A stretch of DNA of 64,000 nucleotides. Source: Mesocentrotus franciscanus (lineage: Eukaryota; Echinodermata; Echinoidea; Camarodonta; Strongylocentrotidae). The stretch lies in assembly GCA_037976565.1 (NCBI GenBank), contig CP137674.1, positions 8,351,789 to 8,415,788 of the forward strand. The letters run 5' to 3'. The notes beneath the pieces are model-generated. The model was not told the origin of the DNA. It searched no databases and saw only the letters and a program-made list of their open reading frames with translations. The position numbers were made by a program, and so were the translations under genes. Of the stretch, positions 24,001 through 36,000 are shown piece by piece (position 1 is the stretch's first letter; each line of letters starts with the position of its first letter).

Positions 24001-27000
24001 TATCCATGTTTTTTATAAATCCAGAGGAAATGTTTAGATTTCCGCGGAGTTCCGCTTAAATTTTAATACCACCATTTTTTCCGATGTCTAAGCTTTAAGT
24101 TGATACCAAATTTGGCTGCCCGATCTTGCCCGTTGTTATGTTAGAGCCGATTTCCCTTGCCACGTTGCCCCGAAAAATGTGTTTTTTTTTTTGGTCCGCG
24201 GCTAAATCATGAAGGATTCACGCTCATAAATCACGGCGCGTGGGGGCGTGTGACACTAGTTCTGACACCGAGGACCAAAATAAGCACATTTTTCGGGGCA
24301 ATGTTGCAAGGAAAACGGCTCTAACATAATAACGGGCAGAATCGGGCAGCCAAATCTGGTATCAACTTAAAGCTTAGACATCAGCGAAGATGTTGGTAAT
24401 AAAATTTAAGTGTAAATCCCTGGAAATCCAAACATTTCCTCTGGATTTATAAAAAATAAATCCCCAAAAATGAGTTTTGGCGCACTTTGGTTCCTCGCTG
24501 GCCCACTGTGCGTCGCTTTTACTTCTCCCCTTCCCCCTTCATGTAATAGAGAAATAATTGTTAATTACCTCTTTTGGGTGGCTCTAGGATCCCGTCTCTT
24601 AATGTTGGATGACATGAAAGGAACAGTGGAGTCATGTGGCCCGCTAGGTGAAGACCACCAGATTCTTCTTCACTACCAGAATACCGAGCCTGTAGATGTT
24701 GAATGGTATGGAGGGTTTCCCCTCTGGACGGACGACAGCTCCTACCGAGGCATCGGGTTTATGGCGAAGAGAGGGGGTCCCTCGACCGGCATTACGAGCA
24801 TGAACCAGTTTCAGAAAGCAACAGGAATCCATGTTTACTATGGTAAGTACTCATGTATCATCATATTGTGGAGCAGTCGGGGTACAGTGCTTCATTAACT
24901 TGACTCTCAATCCAAGGGTTGAAGGTTCAAATCCCAACCCGGCATATAAAATATTTGAAATTCAGAGGAGGCAAAAATATCGTTTTGAATATGAATATGA
25001 AAGTATCAATTCGGTTTAGTAAAAGTGTGGGTTTTCACATATAATAAAATATGAAAATTAGAATTCTGTTATACTATACTGAGGACAAAAGCACCAACCT
25101 ATGTGGATTAAAAGATTCGAACAGATTTAGAGGCACTTTGATAATGAAGAGGTTTCCTAGACCCAACGACAAAATACAATACAATATAAGGAATACAAGT
25201 AAATATGAAATCACATAGCACTTTAGTAATTTCATGAATACCAACCCATAAGGTGTTTTAGTATTTATGTTCCTAATTACTGTACGAATCGGGGAGTTCA
25301 TGTTGAAAGGGTAGAATTATAGAAGAACCATTCAATGTACTATCAGCCAGCTCAAAAACACTATGAAAATCCATCGAGACGAATGCTGCACACGTGTTTA
25401 TGAAGGTTATATAAAAGCCATTCATTTATGGGCCGACGGTAAATGCTCAGTATAGGTACTAGTTGTGACGGGATGTAAATACGTTTTATATGAAAGTCTT
25501 GAAACAAGACTATTGTGAGACTCAACATGGCATCTACTAACAAAAAGTTTCAGCATTTAGTTTCGTTATTTTCTTTTGTTCTGTACTGCACTCAAGATTA
25601 GGTCCGTAAGAAGGTCTATATACTTTCTTCGAGAGGGCAAACAAAAGTGTTCATAAAGCGCTTCCAACTGTTTGGCTGTGATTATAATTATTATTATAAT
25701 TATTATCATCATCGTTATTGCTTATTTTATTACCTTATCTGCAGGCGATGCTTACGAAAGGCAGGTAGGAGGAGATTGTCTTGAAGATGAGTTCACATGC
25801 AATGATACGGTCTGCATACCAATGTCATGGATATGTGATGGACTGGTAGACTGTGACGACGAGCTGGATGAAGCCAACTGCTTTTCTGATGAACCTGGTC
25901 AGAATAATAATGATATTAACCTTTTATGTGCTTAGTTTTGTGTACCAACTTAGAAAGAAAACTGAGAAGCTATGTTAAATCCCTCCCAAACTGTTCAACT
26001 TGTCAATCCTTTCAATGTATGTTCATTCACTTGACATTCAATCCAAGAGTTGAGTGTTCGAATCTCACCCCGGCACTAACGAACGTCCTTTGACAAGATA
26101 TTCATCCAAATTTGTCACTCTTCACCCAGTTGTAAATGGATACCTGGCAATAGCTGGTGTAATAATAATTGCTGGACCTGCAGGAAGAGCAGTAAAAATA
26201 CTAATGCAGCTACCCTGGGTAAATAAGATTCCATTAATCTGAATAATTATTCTTATTATCATTATTATTACTATTGTTGAGTTGGTGTTGGGGGTTAAAT
26301 TTGCTTATGAAACGCTCTTAACGGAACCACATAGGAAACAACTTTATCGACAATCAATCATGGGATTAATCAATCAAAAACACCCAAACACTTTCTCAAT
26401 CAATTTGAATTGCGAAATCAGACGAGGAAAACTTTGGTTTATTTAAATGGTATGATCCATTGTATATTTAGACAGGTAACAAATGAGCAATCAACTAATT
26501 ATGTACGCGATAAACCGTCGCAAAAAGAATATAAAATGGATCAAATAAATAATGACAACCTTAAGTGGTGGTCTACTTGTCTTGCGGCAGACTGCCCCGA
26601 AGTACAAGAAGTATGGTCCTGGTTTCTAACCTAAAATGACTAACAACGTAGTTAAAGTGGAATAAAGATGCAGCCCTTTTATTTAGGCTACGAAAATACA
26701 AAATATAGCCTCTTTAATGAGGCGGTGTGCATCGATGCCAAATATAAGTATATATGCTTTTTTATGAGGTGTTGTGTACCAGTACAAAAAATAGGCCTTT
26801 TTATGAGGCAGCATATACAAATGCAGTAATGATATCAGTCAAAAACTCTTGCCTTCATGTAACTATCTATAAGTAAAGTAATAAAGTACGTAAGTCGGCA
26901 ATATGACATGTGGTATTAATACTTAAGACTAAACGGGATTAATTACGGGTTGATCTACCTCGGAAGTTTGGAGAGGGAATCGGAGTTCGTCTTCGACGGT

Positions 27001-30000
27001 GGCGGAGATCGCGTGGTGTCTGCGATGTTGGTTGTTCGAGTCTGTGGAGTCTTGGACGTGTAGACTGATCCTAGTCGTTGACGGCGACGTCGATTGAATT
27101 GCTGGGGACGTCGGATGATAAAGACGAGCGTGACGATGAAGTACTTCGACGACGGTGTCGTGAAGACCGAACTAGGATGTCGTGAAGGTCACATAAGGGT
27201 AGCCTGAAGATCGAGGAACTCTGCCAATGTTCGTGGATGGCCACGTGGCGTGGTGCAGTGCAGCGATGAACCGCGACCGCGAGGTCGGGGTTCCGTGAAA
27301 ACAGTTCACGCGTCAGCAGGAAAACAACACCAAAATGAAGATTGTCGAACCCAGTTCGAAATAAGATTGTCGCCAAAATTTACGAATGAAATGCCGATAA
27401 AATACTCTTTCGATGAATAAAAGATGTCAGTAGACCCAGTCTATAAATGAATGTCGCGAAAAGGGCAAAAGTGAAAACACTAAATCCCCTATGTAACAAG
27501 AGAGCAAAAATACGTGTTGATCGGCTGAACGTAAAACGGCGACTGGTGCGTGGCAAATCTGACAAATCTGAGGGAACGCCCAACAGGGCCTTCGCTGATT
27601 GGTTAAACTTGTTTACCGCTATTGTCATGATTGCCGTTTTAGTACAATTACATGATTAATGCATATTATAATGAATTAAGACATATTTTACAGGAAATTA
27701 AGTAATCATTTATGAAATACTAGAAAAACGATGGTGAATTTTCCTCTATCTTATGGCATGGTTACATTATTATTATACAAGTTTTGAAATTCATAATAAA
27801 AACGATTGTTTGTCCACTACACTATCATTCTTCGTTTTCTTTTTCAATTGCAGTACAGGCCATCACCGTCAGGTGTATCATTGTCATTATTATCATTATT
27901 ATTACTATCATTATTTTCATTATTAGTATTGTAAGTATTAATATCATAATCATTACAGATTCCATCGTCTTCGTGACCGACTTAGACGAAAGTGCAATAT
28001 TCATGGCAACAGCGACTAACCTCACCTTCACCAAGCTGCCCCTGGCGGGTCTACAAACTCCCGTGGCCGTTGACTATGACCCAGTGGACGGCATCGTCTA
28101 CTGGACGGATGCATCTGCCGGTACAATAAGCTCTGCACGCATTGATGGGACTAACCAGAAGACAGTTATAGCTGGGCTCGGAAGTGAGACGGTCAACATC
28201 TTTTAGTCACTTATTTTCGATCTGCAATTTTAAATTTGTTGATTAAATCTTTCATACTTGGCCTAAATACTTTTCATGATTAACATGGTATTTTGGCGAA
28301 AGGAATTCGTGAAATTTGAGTTAAGTTAAGTCAGTCAAAAAGTGGCGATAAAGCTAACCAGGGAGATAACAGCCTCTCAAATATAAAATGAAAACTGCAT
28401 GGGTATTTTTGTGTTAACATATTCATGTAATATGTGCATTTTTTCTCCCAAATTTTTTTATTCAACCCCTACCTCTCTTTCTCTTTCTCCTAATACATCA
28501 CTGGAATAGAATAGCTTTTTCTTCGATGAACATTGGACTTCTTCGATAAAGACAAGAAATTATTCTCCACTCTACAATCTAATCAAAGCCGACAAAAGTT
28601 AAAAATTGTAAAACACATTGAAAGCACCTCTATACCTGTTCATAAACGTTCATAACCGTGCCTCAATTGTTTTCCCTTCAGTACCTGATGGAATGTACTT
28701 TGATGTTCAAACCAAGACCATATATTGGACTGATGCACGTAACAACACGATAGAAGCAGTGTACCCCAATGGCACAGGCAGACACAACATTCTTTCAGAC
28801 CTGGATAAACCGAGAGCGATAATCATCGTATCAACCAACAGGTTTCATTTTGATATTGCTTCACGTTTTGCGATTGACTTTATGAAAAGTAGAGGTGTTG
28901 TGGTCTAGACTAGTGGTTAGGTCGCCGGACTGTGGATCGCATGGTTCGTGTTCGAGTCCCGCCGGGGCACTAATGTCCTTTTGCGAAACATTAATCTATA
29001 TTGGCAATTCTTCATCCGGGTGTAGTAAATGGGTAGTTGGTAAGAATTTATACCTTGGATGCTGTTAGCGCCTTAGGGCAGCTGGGCTAAAGCCAGGGTA
29101 ATAATACTATACTTTGTAGGAAGGAGCCATGACCATCCCTTGGGATATATATTAATATTGCTACAATGTTGATATTGCTCCTTCTTTACGTTTCATGAAA
29201 AGTAGTTTTAGATGAAAGTGAACATTTTGGAATACCCTGAATTATAGCAGGAACTGCAGGCTTTAGTTGTTCTCCAGTCACCTTTCATCCAGTTGAACTG
29301 GATGAAAAGTGACTGGCAGTTGTTCTCGGATAAGGCTTTAAAAGTGCCGCTAGCTACAACAAGGAAAAATAATAGATTGCATTTTCATATAAACCTGTGC
29401 AGCCTTAGCTTTTGAAGAATCTTAATTTAAGAACAAAAAGATCAAAATGTTTAGGCCATTTGTCAATTTAACATATAAACAAGGCATATACATTTACATC
29501 TATTAATGAGCAAAGTTCGTTAAACAACCATCACAATGTACCCTTTTTAGCCCTTACTGCCTGATTCGACAAGCCAGGGTCACGTTTGTCGTATCAGTAA
29601 TCAAATTTTCTTTCAAAGAAACGTTAATGTTGCAACTCTTCCTCAAGAAATGCGTAGTTACGCAGAGCAAAGTTTGAATTACAGCCTTCCCAATTTAAAA
29701 TATCATCTGTACATAAATAAATGTAATTTAATTAACTACTTACTAAGATGATAAATGAGCCTTATCTGATTTCAGAATGATTTATTGGACGGAATGGGGA
29801 GATACTCCAAAAATAGAATTGTGCGACCTCAACGGCAAGAATCGACAGGTTGTTATCGACACAGGTCTGGGCTGGCCAAACGGTATCACATATGATAGAG
29901 AAGGTGAGTTTGATATGCTGCCATTATTTCACCCATGGTACCAATCACCAAAATCAATGGAAGCTGGATTAATTCACTTAGATTTGCTAGATTTTCTGAT

Positions 30001-33000
30001 TCAGGGACTCTTCAACTATTACTTTCCTACAAATTTGGGGTTTCCAAGTTGAAAAAGAAATTTTAGAAAATTGTTTTCCTCCCCTCATGTATGATCTACC
30101 CTGGACCCAGTCCCGCTATATTCACACACAACCTAATAAAGCCTATTCTAACGGGAACCAACCATTATTTCAAGTAAACGTGTACATGTAAAATTTGTGT
30201 ACAAGAACATGGAAAAGGGAATTGAACAAATATTGAAGATAAACTGGAATTGAAACTCTGTCGTCAGCATAAAGGAAGAATTCTCTAACTTTTTCCTTGA
30301 CGGTCCAGATGTGATTTCCATGAAAGCTAAAAGGTCTGAAACAACGGGCAAATTCAATAATTTCCATATAAATAGGTTTGTGGTATTATATATACGTGTC
30401 GTTACACGTACCTACATTTCCGGGCCTTTTAGCATTGTTTTATTTTATTTTTTAAAGCAGAGCCTCCCGGAGTTTGAGAAGCCAAGGCATAGAATTAAGG
30501 ATAAGAACATGCCAGAGGGCGCTGTCGTCCCTTTCCCGAATATCATAAATATCAACTGTCGAGGCTTATACATTATACAGTCTCTCACTTATACAGCTCC
30601 AAGGTTATTTAAAATTACCCGACAGTCTATGAGCTTTGAAAACTCTTACATACTTCCATTATGCAATAATTGCTTGAATAGTGAACTACTTAGCTTTTCA
30701 GAAATGTACATCTTAAGAGGTGTTATTTATCACCGTATTCACATATTTGAGATATGACCAAAATAGCTGATAAGTTTGGACCAACCTTTCATACCACATG
30801 CATGTATAGTCCCATATACCCATTTATGTGTGCAGTGCATGTGATTTTCAAAAAGATGGAGTCAATTTCTTTTCATTCTGATCATTCCGAGCCTCGCATT
30901 AAATTTCAATTCTCATATTCTCCATTACCAACTTTTTTATGTTCCTTCTTTCCAGCTTCTTGCAATGCAATGGCAGGACCTGTGCCAAGTAACACAAAGT
31001 TAACTTAGCAGTTGATTGCTATTATTATTGCCACACTCCACCCAGGTGAAGTAAATGGGTACCTGGTAGGAATTTATTCCTTGAAACGCAGCGCGCGTAA
31101 CAGCTGCACTGCTAAAGCCAGGGTAATTATGGTGCATTATTCTAGAGCGCTTAGAGACTTCTGATAAAGTAAGTGTTAGGCGCTATATAAGCACTATAAT
31201 TATTATTATTATATCATGACCATGATTTCAAAACAATTGACTGTACGATGGATCAATCGTACAATCAATCACTAAATGTTGTGCTACAGGGCCCGGAACT
31301 CAACTTTATCTTGACTTTCTGTCCAGGTTCACGGATCTATTGGTGCGACGCTCTCCTGGACAAGATCGAATCCTCAGACCTCTATGGCAGTGACCGAAAA
31401 CTCCTTCTAGATAGTTCCCATGGTACGCTCCATCCATTTGATATTATCTTCCACCATGGAACTCTGATGTGGACTGATTGGCAATTCGATGGTATAGGGG
31501 TAAATGAAGGATCTCGGCATGCATGGCCAAAGACCTATATTCTACCAGGGGGCTTTCCGCGGCCAGGAGGCTTCCATGTATTTGAGGGTAAGAGTAGAAT
31601 CATATCAAATTGTGTTTTATCTGTCTTCTACAGTATTGTACATTTAGGGTACGGTGTGATATTTAACACTAAATCGTTCACTTTCAGATTTAATTAATGT
31701 GATAGAACTCTACATATAATGAAAACACCTGTTTCACTTAGTATAAAATAATAATTATATAGTGTTTATGTAGAGGTGTCATGGTCTAGTGGTTTCGTCT
31801 ACCGACTGTGGATCACATGGTTCGTGGTTCTAGTCCCGCCGCAGCACTCATGTCCTTTGGCAAGATATTAATCTACATTTGCCACTCTTTACCTATATGT
31901 GATGTAAATGAGTACCCCGTGGGAAGAAATTCCTCGAATGCCAGAGCGCCTTATCAGGGCTGCTCGGCTAATGCCGGGTTAATAATAGTACAATGCTTAA
32001 AAACATCATTATTTAGCGGTTTATGAATTATACTATTTTTATTATTTTTATAATTAAGATTATTATTAGTAATGAAATTAATAATAATGATATTGATAAT
32101 GATTATAATGATAAGAAGAAAAATAATAATATATTAAATTTGTAAAGTTCATTACGTAAAGGCTTCAATGTGCTTTAAAAAAATATTATTACCCATGGTC
32201 ACTGGATTTCAAGCTCGCACAATTTTCCGACACCATTTTGTATCTTATGGACGAAAACTATTTTTTCATATAATTCAGTTTAGCTCCTGTAGTTCAATGT
32301 CAAATTAGATGGAGAGAGCGGGAGTAATTAGTACGAGAGGGAGAGAGAATGCGGGTAGGGAAGGAGATTTTTACTTTCAGAAAGCAACGAATGTGCCATG
32401 TTTAGCTTAACATACATGTATTTAGGAAATAATTAAATTGGAGGAGATCGACTCCTAATGGTTCATGTTTTTTTTTAATGTTATTCATCATTAACGATTG
32501 GAATACACTATTATCATTATGGGGTATATCCAATGTATAATACCATTTGTTGACTTACGTTGGACAACTGGTCATGCTCTTAGAGAAGAGATAGTAGTAG
32601 AAGTAAGAGTGAGAGAGTGATTTAGAGACCGTAATGGAGCTATAAAGCCAGAGAGAAAAAGATGAGGATAATTGACAATTGTTTTATTGTTAATAAATCC
32701 AGAATTCTTCCTCCATATTTAATTTCAGAAATCGACGAATGTGCCAGTCTTCCATGTCTAAACGGCGCTACCTGCAATGACTTATTGAGCATGTACACTT
32801 GCACCTGTGTACCGGGCTACGTAGGACTCACCTGTGAGACAGGTATAAATTTACCTTAGAAATTCAACGGAATTTTCATTACAAATATACATATTCAAGA
32901 AGAGCAATTGGAACATATTATTAAAATTCTTTGTGACATATACTAGACGCTTACGATTTAAATAAATGATGCAATTTGATTTAGTTTTCTAAAAAAATGA

Positions 33001-36000
33001 CTTTACTTTATCATTAACCGAATAAATTATTAAGTGTAGTTGAAGATAAGACGATAAGTGACGTTTGTCCTATTTGTTTTGCAAGCAATTTTAATATTCT
33101 GTAATTCTACTCTAAATTTCCCTTCAGATATCGATGAGCAATGATCATTTAGCTTAGATATTCATAGCTGATACACTGATTTTTATTTCATTTCATACTA
33201 TTTCATCCTTGAATGTTCCTCAGAGTCCAACATAAATTTTGACCTATGAGTGATAAATAAACGAAAATAAGTTGGTTAAAATTTACTTTTCATTTAGAAC
33301 CCAACATTTACATATCATATTTTTCTCAAAACATTTAGATTACCGAAGTTATCGACAAAAAAATGATCATGCAAACGATTTAAGCATTTACGAAACCTTG
33401 AGACTTGTTTCCATATCACAGAAAATAACTTGGATCTCAAAATATAAATTATACGCGGGAAATTGGTCTGTGCCGATGAAGCGATTTTTGACAATGAATA
33501 TGGCACTGAAGCTAGAGACACAAGACAGTGTCTCATGAAATTTGGACAAACATCCACAAACAGTGCTAGAGGAGTGTCTTAATCCATGGATGTTCCATTT
33601 CCAGCAATACCTGGTATTGGTGTTGAAGCTGACAGTCAAATGTTGCACTGTACTAACATTTATTTATTAACTGCTTTGGTATAGTTATGTTTAATATATC
33701 ATTCTTTATTCAACTGAAATTTGCTATCTGATGACATAGTTGTAACCTGACGTAATATCGGCCTCATTTTGTATCTTTTGGAGGAAAAAAAATATTTTCT
33801 CGTATAATTCAGCTTAGTTCTTTTAGTTTAATTTCACATTAGATGGAGAGAGCGGAGTAAGTATGAGAGGGGGAGAGAGTGCAGGTAGTGCGAGAGATGA
33901 AACAAAATGGGAGTTGAATGATAATTTTCAATTGTTTTATTGTTAATAATTCTAGGATTCTTCCTCCAAATTTACTTTTAGAAATCAACGAATGTGCCAG
34001 TAGTCCATGTCTATATCGCGCTACCTGCAATGACTTATTGAACATGTACACTTGTACCTGTGCACCGGGCCACACAGGAACCCTTTGTGAGATTGTTACA
34101 GAGCTAGAGCCGATCCGAGTACTATCTTCACCGACAAGTCTTACAATAAACGCTCTTGAACGTGTAGAGATGATGTGTAGCTTTGAGAATGCAATTTGGT
34201 TTGAATGGCAGAAGGATAGCATAACGATCCCTGGAACTGAAAACCAGCAGGTTTACACCATCGCATCAATGACCCCTCCTCACATCGGATACTACCGCTG
34301 TCGAGGAGAAGGCAGGAATCAGAATGGCGCTACCGTGGTTTTTACTGATCAGGCTGCCATTTACATCACAGGTAGATTTTATTTCCCTCTTTCTGAGATT
34401 TGGCGAATTAAGTATATGATTATAATTCTATTTGAATAATCTTTGCATTATGGAGCTTTTGGATAACAAAGTTGTAGAGATTATTTGGACTCGTCAACTA
34501 AAATACATCTAACCGCTTCATCTTTTTGGATTCATTCATGAAGGTTCGAGAACAATATTTCCCTTTTACATAATGATGCACATTAATCGATCATTCGCCG
34601 TAATGCCGGGGTTCTTGTTTTGCACTCTAATCAATGCAGCATGCACCTTATACCGGTCATGAGGTGCCCATCAGAATATTTTAGAAATATTTATCATTGC
34701 ATTTTTCAGAGTTATCTAACATAATAATCGAGAATGCCAGGTTTAATATCAACGTCACTTCGTCCGGGGATCTGTCAGACATTACATCTCAATATTACCA
34801 GGATGCTGCAGAAATGATCACAAATTACGTAAGAATTATTCATTTAAGAAATTAATAGATTTGAAATTTGAAATTGGTTGAATCATCAGAATTGAAGCAA
34901 GTATTACATCGTGATTTCACTAGACAATTGGAAAGCAGACAGTGGTGTCCTGTGTTTTTTTAAAGCATGACTTAAATTTTATGCTGGGATACTTCCTCAA
35001 GTATATTAAATGATTTTTTTTTATTCTGCCAAAGGTCAGAAGGGATGGATCGTAATACAAAACGAGGGATGAATATTATCCAAATCTAGGACTGATTCTT
35101 TCACCATGTCTTTGTACCGAACCATATCTTTGTGTAAATCCATTTCACACTGCTGCGAAAGTAGCATATAACTAACTAGTAACGTTTACCTCATCATTAA
35201 AATACCCTTGTATAAGAATGAATTAGAGAATTCAATTTGCAACAAGTCGTAAGAATTGTCATATTTGGACAGCGTTACACGTGCTTTGCGCACCATTCCT
35301 CCCGTTTCTAATGTATAGGTTTTACTTATTATTCACCTGATTAAAACCTTTTACATTCAGTCTCTCCCTTCTCTTCATCCGCCTTTCCTGTTCTTTTCCT
35401 GACTTTTTTATTTCTATTTCGACCCATATACGTTTTCCCTTCTCTTTTTAATGACTTCTACTTTTGCTTTTCTTCTTTCTTTTCCTTCGGACGGAAAATT
35501 AGCCAATTGGATTATGTCAATCATGTTAGTTGTGATTCACATTTGCCATGCCAAATCGAGTATTATCTCTTATTCCTTGAGATATGTTGGTGTGGTATTG
35601 TTATGTGTTGTTGTATGCGTTTTGTTTTTGTATGTCGAGAGTTTGTACATTTCAGCTTAGGCTGCGAGACAGATTTTGAATAAATATACAATTAAATACA
35701 ATAGGTGAATGCAAACTAAAGTTCCTCCTTTCATGCATTTTGAAACTTCTCCTTTACTTGAATTGCTCATGAAAAATCCTAGGTTCAGACGGGCATGATG
35801 GAGTCGGACAATTTTGAGGAAAATTCTGTGTACGTGGTACCCTACAACCTTCGCGAGGGAAGCATCATTGCCAACATGAATATGTACATCGTAGACAACG
35901 AGACGTCTTCTTTCCAGATTCAACAAAGTGTCGAAGACTCCTTCCTCGCCTTGTCGTCCCGGCCAGACGGAATACTTGATGCATCTACCGTCAGGGTTAT

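Noticed and set aside
24470..24587. N-terminal extension [17 protein letters not shown] in frame with exon 5, like a signal peptide
   Set aside because: It is the end of a MITE plus intron; a good acceptor at 24587 and matching phases indicate normal splicing.
27071..27628. Minus-strand frames as a separate gene
   Set aside because: There is no recognisable domain and no start or splice context; base composition alone is not enough.
30311..31008. Open frames of 148 and 84 codons in intron 9
   Set aside because: They lack splice sites in phase with exons 9 and 10 and show no domain pattern.
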